This document shows positions 53,965 through 62,729 of a stretch of 64,000 nucleotides of DNA, one piece after another; the stretch's first letter is position 1; every line of letters begins with the position of its first letter. Under the pieces are notes generated by a model. The model was not told the DNA's origin and did no database searches. It saw only the letters and a list, made by a program, of their open reading frames with translations. The translations under genes and the position numbers were made by a program. The stretch is from assembly GCA_016720925.1 (NCBI GenBank), contig JADKJR010000010.1, positions 1 to 64,000 of the forward strand, read 5' to 3'. The stretch comes from Betaproteobacteria bacterium. GTDB lineage: Bacteria > Pseudomonadota > Gammaproteobacteria > Burkholderiales > Usitatibacteraceae.

Positions 53965-55116
53965 TCACGCAGCGGCCCGCACAACATGTACCACATTGAT
54001 GACCTGCGAACCCTGCGTACCTGGCATGCCCTGTGTGCGATTTGACTTGTCGACAACCTGCCCTGCCAGCTGTCCGCAGGCGGCATCGATATCTTCACCG
54101 CGCGTCTTTCTGATCGTGACCACAAAACCCGCATTCTGCAACACTTCGCGGAAACGATGGATCGCGTTATTGCTTGAACGCCGGTACGGCGCTTCGGGAA
54201 ACGGGTTCCACGGAATGAGATTGAATTTGCACGGCAGATCCCCCACCAGCGTGACCAGTTCATGCGCGTGTTGCACCGAATCGTTGACGCCATCGAGCAT
54301 CACGTATTCGAACGTGACGAAATCACGCGGCGCAGCATCAAGATAATCGCGAATGGTGGCAAGCAGCTCGGCCAGCGGATATTTCTGGTTGATCGGCACC
54401 AATACGTTACGCAACGCGTCGTTCGGCGCGTGCAACGAAACAGCCAGTGCGACCGGGCAACGATCTTTCAATCGCTTCAGCGCTGGCACGATACCACTGG
54501 TGGAAAGCGTCACGCGACGACGCGAGAGGCCGTATCCATGGTCATCCAGCATGATCTCCATGGCGGCGGTGACATTTTCAAAATTCGCCAATGGCTCACC
54601 CATGCCCATCATCACCACGTTGCTGACAATGCGTTCACCTTTCGGATCACGGCCCATTGCCTTATTGGCCCACCATAACTGCCAGATGATCTCGGCACTG
54701 GTGAGATTGCGGTTAAATCCCTGCTTGCCGGTCGAGCAAAAGGTGCAGTCAAGCGCGCAACCAACCTGCGAAGAAACGCACAACGTGCCGCGGTCGTCCT
54801 CGGGGATGAACACCACTTCGATGCCGTTGCCGGTACCCACATCCAGCAGCCATTTTCGCGTCCCGTCTTTCGATGCCTGTTCGGTCATCAGGATCGGCGG
54901 GGTGATCGTCGCCACGCCAGGGAGTTTTTCGCGCAAAGACTTGGCGAGATCGGTCATCGACTCGAAATTGTCCGCGCCAAAATGATGGATCCAGCGGAAC
55001 ACTTGCTTCGCGCGAAACGGCTTCTCCCCCAAATCGGCGAAAAAACCCGTCATCTCTGGCAAGGTCATGCCGAGAAGATTGGGCTTTTCGCCTCTGGCGT
55101 GCTGGGGAACGGCCAT
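53965..55116 (-). CDS. rlmN: Dual-specificity RNA methyltransferase RlmN
   Basis: A 383-residue radical SAM enzyme. The SAM cluster motif is CALDCTFC (CxxxCxxC, about 122-129), with MGMGEPLANFENV for SAM binding and the conserved Cys in the C-terminal GEDIDAACGQL. It methylates C2 of A2503 in 23S rRNA and A37 in tRNA. Twelve bp separate its start from the ndk stop. Confidence 0.98.
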   Translation of the reverse strand: MAVPQHARGEKPNLLGMTLPEMTGFFADLGEKPFRAKQVFRWIHHFGADNFESMTDLAKSLREKLPGVATITPPILMTEQASKDGTRKWLLDVGTGNGIEVVFIPEDDRGTLCVSSQVGCALDCTFCSTGKQGFNRNLTSAEIIWQLWWANKAMGRDPKGERIVSNVVMMGMGEPLANFENVTAAMEIMLDDHGYGLSRRRVTLSTSGIVPALKRLKDRCPVALAVSLHAPNDALRNVLVPINQKYPLAELLATIRDYLDAAPRDFVTFEYVMLDGVNDSVQHAHELVTLVGDLPCKFNLIPWNPFPEAPYRRSSNNAIHRFREVLQNAGFVVTIRKTRGEDIDAACGQLAGQVVDKSNRTQGMPGTQGSQVINVVHVVRAAA

Positions 55117-55128
55117 CGTTTCAGTTGG

Positions 55129-55554
55129 TTACCGCGAATAAACGTTCAGCGCGGGAAAATAATATGCGATCTCCACGGCAGCTGTTTCCGCCGCGTCGGA
55201 ACCATGCACCGCATTCGCATCGATTGAATCGGCGAAATCCGCGCGGATGGTGCCGGGCGCCGCCTTCTTCGGGTCAGTCGCGCCCATCAGGTCGCGATGC
55301 TTGAGGATAGCGCCCTCGCCTTCCAGTACCTGAATCATGACGGGACCGGAGATCATGAACGAAACGAGGTCGTTGAAGAACGGCCGCGCCTTGTGCACGG
55401 CATAAAACCCTTCCGCTTCAGCACGTGAAAGGTGCGTCATGCGGGCAGCGATTATCTTCAGGCCGGCTTTTTCAAAACGGGAATAAATCTCACCGATGAC
55501 GTTCTTGGCGACGGCATCGGGTTTGATGATGGAGAGTGTGCGTTCAATTGCCAT
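55129..55554 (-). CDS. ndk: Nucleoside diphosphate kinase
   Basis: A 141-residue kinase with the full family sequence: MAIERTLSIIKPDAV at the start and the catalytic His in DANAVHGSDA (about 117). It balances NTP pools. ATG 55554 is fixed by the universal N-terminus. AAGGA lies 12 bases upstream. Confidence 0.98.
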   Translation of the reverse strand: MAIERTLSIIKPDAVAKNVIGEIYSRFEKAGLKIIAARMTHLSRAEAEGFYAVHKARPFFNDLVSFMISGPVMIQVLEGEGAILKHRDLMGATDPKKAAPGTIRADFADSIDANAVHGSDAAETAAVEIAYYFPALNVYSR

Positions 55555-55772
55555 TTGAGGAATCCTTGATAACTTGATGAAAACGTTAAATTTTATCACG
55601 GAACGGCAATGACGATGGTGGTAATTTCTGCTATTTCCACTCGACAAGGAGGAGATCTTTGCGCCGGAAAATGACGAAATCATGCCCTCCAGCTTGATGC
55701 GGCTTGTCCCTGGGAGATGGCCTGAACAACTGTTGCGCCCACTCGCCCAACTGCGCCTGTGACGGCAAGGAA

Positions 55773-56609
55773 CTATTTCTGTTCGCCACGCACTTGCTGC
55801 CATTGCAGCCAGTGATAGAGGGCATTTACTTGTCGTGGCAGCGGCAATTGGTCGAGCGCTTCCGCGTAGGCATTGCGCCCATCCCATTTCAGATCGATTT
55901 CGGCCAGCGCAGACAACATTTCATCGGCTTCCGCCGCATGCCGCCCGGTACGTGCCAGCGATTCGCGATAGTGAGGAAAGCGCTCCGAAATTTTCGGTGT
56001 CAACGTATGACGAATGAAGTTGCGGGTGTACGCCGTATCCGCGTTGGACTCATCGACAATCCATTCCAGTGCATTCGCTTTGGCAAACGCTTCAACGTCA
56101 GCATGGGGAATTTCAAGCAGCGGGCGAATCAGCGTCAAGCCTTCACGCAGGTGGCGGATCTCCCCCATTCCCGCCATGCCTTTCAATCCCGTGCCGCGCA
56201 GAATCTGGTGCAATACGGTCTCGGCTTGATCGTCCGCGTGTTGGCCCAGCGCGAGGAAATCCGCATCGACGGCGTCAAACGCGGCGTAACGCGCGTCGCG
56301 CGCAACCGATTCGACGCCACCGGGACGCGATCGGTCCACCACGACCCTGGAAACTTTCAAGGGCACCGACCGGGCCTCACAAAGGGATTGGCAAAATGCC
56401 GTCCATTGATCCGCATTAGGACTCAAGCCGTGGTGGACATGAATGGCGGAAAGTTGCAGGCCAAGTGCCTCACGCAATCGCACCAGCGACTCAAGCAATA
56501 CGACGGAATCCATGCCGCCCGACAGACCGATGCAGACGTGGTGTCCCGCCACTTCAAGTCTAATTAGGGTGTTTTCGATGGCTGCCGGTAGCAAATGAGC
56601 CGAGTTCAT
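55773..56609 (-). CDS. tilS: tRNA(Ile)-lysidine synthase TilS, with its tail in another frame
   Basis: A 278-residue frame with the N-type ATP pyrophosphatase motif GLSGGMDSVVLLESL (about 29-43), HVHHGLSPNADQW, GQHADDQAETVL and RPLLEI. TilS makes lysidine at C34 of tRNA-Ile(CAU) and is normally essential. The reading stops at GEQK, but a different frame directly downstream (to 55631) continues with LPSQAQLGEWAQQLF and FVIFRRKDLLLVEW, which fit the TilS substrate domain. Removing one base near 55775-55778 (AAA to AA) would give a 325-residue protein. Even so, it would lack the C-terminal TilS domain of longer forms. Confidence 0.88.
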   Translation of the reverse strand: MNSAHLLPAAIENTLIRLEVAGHHVCIGLSGGMDSVVLLESLVRLREALGLQLSAIHVHHGLSPNADQWTAFCQSLCEARSVPLKVSRVVVDRSRPGGVESVARDARYAAFDAVDADFLALGQHADDQAETVLHQILRGTGLKGMAGMGEIRHLREGLTLIRPLLEIPHADVEAFAKANALEWIVDESNADTAYTRNFIRHTLTPKISERFPHYRESLARTGRHAAEADEMLSALAEIDLKWDGRNAYAEALDQLPLPRQVNALYHWLQWQQVRGEQK

Positions 56610-56652
56610 GTCGCAAGCGTACACAAATGTCGCGGCAATCCAGCAGAACAAT

Positions 56653-56718
56653 AAACCCTAGCACTGGCGCGGCTTTCAAGACATTTTCCTCCCGAAAACC
56701 GCACACGCGCTAGAGTTT
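56653..56718. repeat. 66-bp palindromic intergenic repeat, copy 6
   Basis: AAACCCTAGCACTGGCGCGG and CGCACACGCGCTAGAGTTT form the arms. It fills most of the gap between accA and tilS. Confidence 0.85.
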
Positions 56719-56739
56719 GATGGCAATCATCAGGTGGCA

Positions 56740-57714
56740 CTAATCCGAAAGCTCCTTGAACTTCCCGATCTCAAGAAGCTTTTTCTGCCGATCCTGTACC
56801 AGTTTGTCCGGCGTCTTTTCGGCAAGCGTTTTGAGTGAGTCGGCAATTGCCTTCTTCAATGTAAGGGCCATCGCCTGTGGATCACGATGCGCGCCACCAA
56901 GTGGTTCGGTCAATACTTTGTCGACCAGTCCCAGCGCCTTCAGTTTTGGCGCCGTGATGCCGAGAGCTTCGGCCGCCTCGGACGCTCGCGCAGAATCCTT
57001 CCACAGGATCGCCGCGCAGCCCTCGGGCGATATCACCGAATACGTCGAGTACTGGAGCATGTAGGTCACATCGCCCACCGCAATCGCGAGGGCGCCGCCG
57101 GAACCGCCTTCGCCGATGATCGTGCATACGATCGGCACGCGCAGTCCCGCCAGCACATAGAGATTGTGCCCGATCGCCTCCGACTGCCCGCGCTCCTCGG
57201 CGCCGACGCCCGGGTATGCGCCGGGCGTATCAATGAAAGTAACGATAGGGATGCCGAACTTCTCGGCGAGCTTCATCATACGCAGCGCCTTGCGATAGCC
57301 CTCCGGCTTCGGCATGCCAAAGTTGCGGAACTGGCGTTCCTTGGTATCGCGGCCTTTTTGATGGCCGATCACCATCACGCTTTGCCCGTTGAATCGCGCC
57401 AACCCGCCAACGATGGCCGCATCATCTGCATACGAGCGATCGCCATGCAGTTCCTCGAAATCGGTCATGACCATGCCAATGTAATCGAGCGTGTAGGGGC
57501 GCTGTGGATGACGGGCGACCTGCGATATCTGCCACGCGGAAAGTTTGGCGTAAATATCCTTGGTGAGCGTCTGGCTTTTTCGGGCCAGCTTGTCGATTTC
57601 TGCGGAAATGTCGACGGCGGAATCGTCCTGCACGTAGCGCAGTTCCTCGATTTTCGCCTCCAGCTCGGCGATAGGCTGCTCGAAATCGAGAAAGTTGAAT
57701 TTTGGTGAGCTCAT
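56740..57714 (-). CDS. accA: Acetyl-CoA carboxylase carboxyltransferase subunit alpha
   Basis: A 324-residue carboxyltransferase subunit. It opens FNFLDFEQPIAELEAKIEEL and has the crotonase-fold core VTFIDTPGAYPGVGAEERGQSEAI, GEGGSGGALAI and the C-terminal LGGAHRDP. With AccD it transfers the carboxyl group to acetyl-CoA in fatty acid synthesis. ATG 57714 matches the usual MS-K start of the family. Confidence 0.97.
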   Translation of the reverse strand: MSSPKFNFLDFEQPIAELEAKIEELRYVQDDSAVDISAEIDKLARKSQTLTKDIYAKLSAWQISQVARHPQRPYTLDYIGMVMTDFEELHGDRSYADDAAIVGGLARFNGQSVMVIGHQKGRDTKERQFRNFGMPKPEGYRKALRMMKLAEKFGIPIVTFIDTPGAYPGVGAEERGQSEAIGHNLYVLAGLRVPIVCTIIGEGGSGGALAIAVGDVTYMLQYSTYSVISPEGCAAILWKDSARASEAAEALGITAPKLKALGLVDKVLTEPLGGAHRDPQAMALTLKKAIADSLKTLAEKTPDKLVQDRQKKLLEIGKFKELSD

Positions 57715-57788
57715 GCGTGGTTTGAAGGGCTGCCTTGGAAGCGATCGTCGTAGTTCACGAATCGGTAATGATACCAAGGTCTCATGGT

Positions 57789-57794
57789 TATAAT
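57789..57794 (+). promoter_or_regulatory. Consensus -10 element six bases before the cobO start
   Basis: TATAAT is followed by TCAGCC and then ATG 57801. A transcript starting seven bases after the -10 would begin at the ATG, so the gene may be leaderless. No convincing -35 is seen. Confidence 0.5.
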
Positions 57795-57800
57795 TCAGCC

Positions 57801-58949
57801 ATGGCAAACCGACTGAGCAAAATCACCACGCGCACCGGCGACGACGGCACCACCGGACTGGGGGACGGTTCCCGCATTCACAAAAGCGCGCTACGCGTAA
57901 TGGTGCTGGGAGATATCGACGAGCTCAATAGCACGCTGGGCGTTCTGCTGGCCGAATCGCTGCCAGCGTCCGCGCGCACGCGGCTGACGCGAATCCAGAA
58001 CCAGCTATTTGATCTGGGAGGCGAAGTCTGCATTCCGGGGTATCGCGTGATCACCGAAGCACAGGTGATCTATCTCGACGACGCTATCCGTCAATTAAAT
58101 GACATCTTGCCGCCATTAAAAGAATTCATATTGCCTGGCGGCTCACGCGCCGCGGCGATTTGCCATGTTGCCCGCACCATTGCGCGACGGGCGGAACGCT
58201 CGCTGGCCGCATTGGCGGTTGACGAAAAGATGTCCGAAAGCGCATTGCATTACCTGAATCGGCTATCCGACTTCCTGTTTGTCCAGGCACGAACGCTGAA
58301 TCGCGAGGCGGGTATTGCAGACGTCCTCTGGCAGCGTGAGCCTGAACCCGGCCGCGCCCGCCGATACGGGCGGGAAATCGACACCCTGACGATGGCTGAC
58401 ACAATTGCCAATGATCAGCTTGCCATATTGCTTGCCCAATGTGGTTTGGGCAACCGGGCCGCATTCGCGCAGCTCTACGACGCAACAAAATCGAAACTGT
58501 TTTCGGTTTCGCTTCGTATAGTACGTGAGCGGCACATTGCCGAGGAAGTACTACAGGACAGTTTTGTGAACATCTGGAACAACGCTGCAAAATATGCCAC
58601 CGTCAAATCGGCGCCCATGACGTGGATGACAGCTATTGTGCGTAACCGCAGCCTCGATATCGTCCGCCGCCCATTCCTTGAGGTGGCCGATGAAAACGAC
58701 TTTTTCGCGCTTAACATGGAAGATTTGACGCCTGGACCGCAGGACCTGCTTGCAACCAGGCGCGACCAGGTGAAAATCGAACACTGCATGAAAGGGCTCG
58801 ACGGCGAACAGTTGCAGACCATTTCGCTGGCCTTTTTCCAGGGACTTTCACATAGCGAGGTGGCGGATCATCTCGGGCGTCCACTCGGAACGGTCAAAAC
58901 CCATATTCGCCGCGGCCTGCTCAAGCTGAAGGGGTGCCTCGAATCATGA
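57801..58949 (+). CDS. Fusion of PduO-type cob(I)alamin adenosyltransferase and ECF sigma factor
   Basis: A 382-residue open frame. Residues 1-185 are a complete ATP:cob(I)alamin adenosyltransferase (ITTRTGDDGTTGLGDGSRIHKS, GDIDELNS, FILPGGSRAAAICHVARTIARRAER, YLNRLSDFLF, ending VLWQRE). From residue 198 (MADTIANDQ) the sequence is an ECF sigma factor with region 2 (LYDATKSKLFSVSLRIVRERHIAEEVLQDSFVNIWNN) and region 4 (LAFFQGLSHSEVADHLGRPLGTVKTHIRRGL). The two domains have unrelated roles, so either the adenosyltransferase stop codon was lost or a base error joined two genes. ATG 58392 could start the sigma factor alone. The anti-sigma gene overlaps its stop (ATGA). Confidence 0.8.
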   Translation: MANRLSKITTRTGDDGTTGLGDGSRIHKSALRVMVLGDIDELNSTLGVLLAESLPASARTRLTRIQNQLFDLGGEVCIPGYRVITEAQVIYLDDAIRQLNDILPPLKEFILPGGSRAAAICHVARTIARRAERSLAALAVDEKMSESALHYLNRLSDFLFVQARTLNREAGIADVLWQREPEPGRARRYGREIDTLTMADTIANDQLAILLAQCGLGNRAAFAQLYDATKSKLFSVSLRIVRERHIAEEVLQDSFVNIWNNAAKYATVKSAPMTWMTAIVRNRSLDIVRRPFLEVADENDFFALNMEDLTPGPQDLLATRRDQVKIEHCMKGLDGEQLQTISLAFFQGLSHSEVADHLGRPLGTVKTHIRRGLLKLKGCLES

Positions 58950-59681
58950 AACTGGCCCACCCCGAACTGCGCAGCCGCCTTGCCGCCGAGTACGTGCTCG
59001 GCACCATGAAGGGAGGCGCTCGCCGGCGTTTCCAGGACTATCTGAGACGCGATACCGCACTACAGGCCGACGTTGCGCGCTGGGAGGCGCATCTGACGCC
59101 ACTTGCGCAGCGGCTCCCGGCCATCGAGCCGCCCGCACGCGTGTGGGCCAGCATTCAGGCACAAATCTCCAAGACCGACGCGTCCGCGCCGGGATAAGGC
59201 GGCATCGGGATTGTGGCAAAACATGGGTTTTTGGCGCAATTTGGGCCTGGGCGCCACGGGACTCGCGGCCGCATTGCTGGTCGCCGTCGTCACGGTAAAG
59301 CCGGTCGAACAGGAACCGATTCTCATGTCGGTGCTTGCCGAGGACAATAACGATGTACGCGTGTATATCGAACAACCCGAATCGGGTTTGCTGCAAGTTA
59401 CGATGCTCAAGCCGTGGAATATCAGGCCGGGCATTGCCCATGAATTGTGGGTACTGCCTAAAGCCGGTACGCCGCGTTCCCTGGGTGTGATCAATAGTGC
59501 TGCCGATACGCACATTAAGTTGACCGGGCTCGACGCCAAACTGGTCAATGGCGCCTTGTTTGCGGTGTCGCTGGAGCCGCCCGGAGGATCTCCCACGGGC
59601 ACTCCCACCGGCAAGGTCGTCTGCAAAGGGACAATTGCGTGGATGCCGCCAAAGTCCGCGAAAACGCGCGCGCAGACTTAG
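58946..59681 (+). pseudogene. RskA-like membrane anti-sigma factor, interrupted by a frameshift
   Basis: The N-terminal anti-sigma domain (KLAHPELRSRLAAEYVLGTMKGGARRRFQDYLRR) is in one frame up to 59197. The transmembrane helix (NLGLGATGLAAALLVAVVTV) and periplasmic RskA domain (GIAHELWVLPKAGTPRSLGVI) are in another. Deleting one G of the GGG near 59192 would give a 244-residue protein of normal RskA length. It overlaps the sigma-factor stop by 4 bp, as expected for a sigma/anti-sigma pair. Its end overlaps the convergent gene at 59678 by 4 bp. Confidence 0.8.
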
Positions 59682-60589
59682 CGTGTCGCTTTAGCTCCGG
59701 CTTTCAATTTCGCACGGCTGAGATCCAGCGCATCGCAAATTTCTCTTGCCGCCATCAGCAGGCGCGGCCCGGGTCGAAACGCGTAATCCGCGGTAACGCC
59801 GTAGACATTTCCGTCGCGAACAGGCGCCAACCCCGCGTAGGCGGGCGCATTGGCAAATCGCTTTTCGTTTGACGATTTTCCGAACAAGATTGCATCGGGT
59901 GCACGCACCATCAACTCTTCCCGCGATGGTTCACTCACCAGGCTCGTCATATCTTCGAAAACGTTTGCGCCACCACAAAGACGGATCATCTCGGAGATGA
60001 CGTGGTCGCGATTGACAGTCATCAGCGGCCTGGAGGAAATCTCAACGAACAATTTGACAGCCGGTTTGCCTGCGTTTGCGTCGCGAAGCGTGTCGAGCTG
60101 GCGCTGAAATGTATCGGCCGCCCATTCCGCGGGACCGGGTCGGCCGACCAGCGTGCCGATTGACCGAAGCGCGCGCGATACATCGGCGAGTTGCTTGATC
60201 TCAATAACAAACACATTGACGCCGAGCCTGTTCAATCGAGCAATATCCGCCGGACGCGTGCCGCCCTTCCACGCCAATACCAGGTCCGGCTTCAGCGCCA
60301 GCAGACTTTCCCACGAAATACCGGCTGCATCAGCAACCTGTGGAAGCCCGCGCGCCTCAGCGGGATAATCGCTATACGCTGACAGACCCACCAGCTTGTC
60401 GCCCGCACCGGCCGCGAACACCAACTCCGTAAGTGACGGCGCCAGTGTCACCATCCGCACGGCGGGTGTGCCGAGCAATGCCGGTCGCCCCTCATCGTCA
60501 TGTAATGATTCCACCGGCTGCGCGAATATCAGGCACGAACCTGCAACTGACAGCACCGCAAGAGCAACGCGGGCAAACATGGAATGCAT
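59678..60589 (-). CDS. BtuF-like periplasmic cobalamin-binding protein
   Basis: A 303-residue exported class III solute-binding protein. The signal peptide (ending IFAQP) is followed by RMVTLAPSLTELVFAAGAGDKLVGLSAYSDYPAEA, the pattern of vitamin B12 and siderophore binding proteins, and a C-terminal lobe with YAFRPGPRLLMAAREI. Cobalamin is favoured because the adenosyltransferase lies nearby, but an iron-chelate is possible. Its ATG overlaps the upstream stop in a TGATG, so it is co-translated with the DAHP synthase. No permease or ATPase gene is next to it. Confidence 0.8.
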   Translation of the reverse strand: MHSMFARVALAVLSVAGSCLIFAQPVESLHDDEGRPALLGTPAVRMVTLAPSLTELVFAAGAGDKLVGLSAYSDYPAEARGLPQVADAAGISWESLLALKPDLVLAWKGGTRPADIARLNRLGVNVFVIEIKQLADVSRALRSIGTLVGRPGPAEWAADTFQRQLDTLRDANAGKPAVKLFVEISSRPLMTVNRDHVISEMIRLCGGANVFEDMTSLVSEPSREELMVRAPDAILFGKSSNEKRFANAPAYAGLAPVRDGNVYGVTADYAFRPGPRLLMAAREICDALDLSRAKLKAGAKATR

Positions 60590-61509
60590 CAGGCCGCTGC
60601 GCTCAACGTTTCATGCACCCTCGCCGCCAATGCACGCCGCTGCTCATACGCGGCCCGGGCGATTGCAACATCCTCCAGGAAATACGGCAGTTCCTGCAGC
60701 GTGATCGCCTGCTGTGCGTCCACGAGGGATTTCTTCGGCATGGGGTGCATGTCGACGAGCAACATGTTGGCGCCTGCGATCACCCCCTGCGCGGCGACGT
60801 GGAACACATCCAGAATGCCATCGGGTGACGCGCCGCGCGTGCCAACCGAATGCGAAGGATCGACGCACACTGGCATGCGGGTCAGGCGGTGCACGACCGG
60901 CACGTGCGCGAAATCGACCAGGTTGCGATGCGGGTCGCCAAAATTTGTTTTCATGCCCCGCAGGCCAAAGACAATCCGGGTATTGCCTTCCGACGCGCAA
61001 TACTCGGCCGCCATCAATGACTCATCAAGTGTGATACCAAAGCCGCGCTTCAGCAAAACCGGAAATTTCTTCTGCCGCCCCACCGCTTTCAGCAATTCAA
61101 AGTTTTGCGTATTGCGGGTACCGATTTGCAGCATAACCCCCGTCGGATCGCCAGTTCGGCTCAGTGCCTCATTGATCTCGTCAACATGGCCGTCGCAGGT
61201 GACCTCCATCGAGATAATCTTGATGCCATATTTTCCGGCCAGCTCAAACACCCATGGCAGGCATTCCTTGCCCATGCCCTGGAATGAATATGGGCTGGTG
61301 CGGGGCTTGTACGCCCCCATCCGGGCACAGACCTGGCCGTGCTCTTGCAGGCACGCGAATGTCTGCGCGACGTACTCACGGGAATCGACCGCGTTCAGCC
61401 CTGCAAAGGTATGCAGATTATCCTGCGAGAACGTGACACCGTTGTAGCTGAAACCGGTATCGTGTTCGTCTGCCTGATGCCGGCCCAGTATTCTGAGTTC
61501 AATGGCCAT
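60589..61509 (-). CDS. Second DAHP synthase-like enzyme (type I-beta-like)
   Basis: A 306-residue TIM-barrel aldolase of the DAHP/KDO8P synthase superfamily: CARMGAYKPRTSPYSFQGMG (about 67-86), LQIGTRNTQNFELLK, VLLKRGFG, and VCVDPSHSVGTRG with the metal-binding His. It should join phosphoenolpyruvate and erythrose 4-phosphate as the first step of the shikimate pathway. ATG 61509 starts MAIELRILGRHQ, one base after the aroG stop. Having type I-alpha and I-beta forms in one operon is unusual. A related aldolase substrate cannot be excluded. Confidence 0.82.
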   Translation of the reverse strand: MAIELRILGRHQADEHDTGFSYNGVTFSQDNLHTFAGLNAVDSREYVAQTFACLQEHGQVCARMGAYKPRTSPYSFQGMGKECLPWVFELAGKYGIKIISMEVTCDGHVDEINEALSRTGDPTGVMLQIGTRNTQNFELLKAVGRQKKFPVLLKRGFGITLDESLMAAEYCASEGNTRIVFGLRGMKTNFGDPHRNLVDFAHVPVVHRLTRMPVCVDPSHSVGTRGASPDGILDVFHVAAQGVIAGANMLLVDMHPMPKKSLVDAQQAITLQELPYFLEDVAIARAAYEQRRALAARVHETLSAAA

Positions 61510-61510
61510 G

Positions 61511-62575
61511 TTATTCGGGCGTATTCTTGCGGCGTTCGCGCACCGCGGCGGCAAGTTGCTGCAGGAGTTTCTCGGTATCCGCCCAGCCGATGCAGGCGTC
61601 GGTGACCGAAACCCCATATTCCAGCGCTTTGCCGGCGGTGATATCCTGACGGCCCGGATTCAGGTGGCTCTCCACCATCACGCCAACGATGCGCTGGTCG
61701 CCCGCCGCCAGTTGCGCGGCAACATCCGTGGAAACGTCCATCTGCTTCTGGTATTTCTTGCTCGAGTTCGCGTGCGAGAAATCGATCATCACCCGCTGCG
61801 CAAGTCCGGATTTGGCCAATTCATCACAGGCGGCGTTGACGCTTGCCGCATCGTAGTTTGGTTCTTTTCCGCCTCGCAGGATGATGTGGCAGTCTTCATT
61901 TCCTGATGTCGAGAAAATCGCCGAATGGCCGCTCTTGGTGACCGACAGAAAGTGGTGCGGGGCCGCGGCGGCCTTGATGGCATCGACGGCGATCTTCATG
62001 TTACCGTCCGTGCCGTTCTTGAATCCGACCGGACACGACAAACCTGACGCGAGCTGGCGATGCGACTGGCTTTCTGTCGTGCGTGCGCCAATAGCGCCCC
62101 ATGCAATCAAGTCGGCAAAGTACTGCGGCGAAATCAGGTCCAGATATTCGGTCGCCGCGGCCAATCCCATCTCATTGATGTCGAGCAGCAATTTTCTCGA
62201 CAGTTTGAGACCCTTGTTGATATCGAAACTCTCGTCCAGATTCGGATCGTTGATGAAGCCTTTCCAACCTACCGTGGTGCGAGGCTTTTCAAAATACACC
62301 CGCATGACAATGGTGAGATCGGGCTCAAGACTGATACGCAGCGCCTGCAGGCGTTGGGCATATTCAATGGCCGCATCGTAATCGTGTATCGAGCAGGGGC
62401 CCACAATCACCAACAAACGGTCGTCGCCGCGATGCATGATCCGGTGGATTTCATCGCGCGCGCGGTACACCGTGCTCGACGCCTTCTCCGTGCACGGAAA
62501 TTCGCGCATCAGTTGCAACGGCGGCGCCAATTCCTTGGTGCCGCGAATGCGTACGTCATCGGTGTTATAAGTCAT
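61511..62575 (-). CDS. aroG: DAHP synthase, AroG type (I-alpha)
   Basis: A 354-residue enzyme starting MTYNTDDVRIRGTKELAPP, the standard AroG N-terminus, with VIVGPCSIHDYDAAIEYA, VGFKNGTDGNMKIAVDAI, KSGHSAIFSTSGNEDCHIILRGG, VMIDFSHANSSK and a C-terminal SVTDACIGWADTE. ATG 62575 has GGAG ten bases upstream; a longer frame would begin at 62623. Its expression should be controlled by the attenuator upstream. Confidence 0.96.
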   Translation of the reverse strand: MTYNTDDVRIRGTKELAPPLQLMREFPCTEKASSTVYRARDEIHRIMHRGDDRLLVIVGPCSIHDYDAAIEYAQRLQALRISLEPDLTIVMRVYFEKPRTTVGWKGFINDPNLDESFDINKGLKLSRKLLLDINEMGLAAATEYLDLISPQYFADLIAWGAIGARTTESQSHRQLASGLSCPVGFKNGTDGNMKIAVDAIKAAAAPHHFLSVTKSGHSAIFSTSGNEDCHIILRGGKEPNYDAASVNAACDELAKSGLAQRVMIDFSHANSSKKYQKQMDVSTDVAAQLAAGDQRIVGVMVESHLNPGRQDITAGKALEYGVSVTDACIGWADTEKLLQQLAAAVRERRKNTPE

Positions 62576-62666
62576 GTCGTGCTCCGAAGTCACTAGTTGA
62601 AGGTTGGTTTTGCCGTTTGTCATGATTTTCTCACCTCGTTCTGCCAGACACGCATCCGGCAGGCAT

Positions 62667-62701
62667 AAAAAAACCGCCGGGTTTCGGGCCGGCGGTTTTT
62701 T
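62667..62701 (-). promoter_or_regulatory. Attenuator terminator upstream of aroG
   Basis: On the minus strand AAAAAACCGCCGG-CCCGAAAC-CCGGCGGTTTTTTT is a strong intrinsic terminator, located after the aromatic leader peptide gene and 91 bp before aroG. CGGCGG inside the leader gene (62741-62746) is complementary to its first arm (62690-62695) and could form the competing antiterminator. Confidence 0.85.
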
Positions 62702-62729
62702 AGAAATCGTGGCGCTTAGAGTCTGCGCA

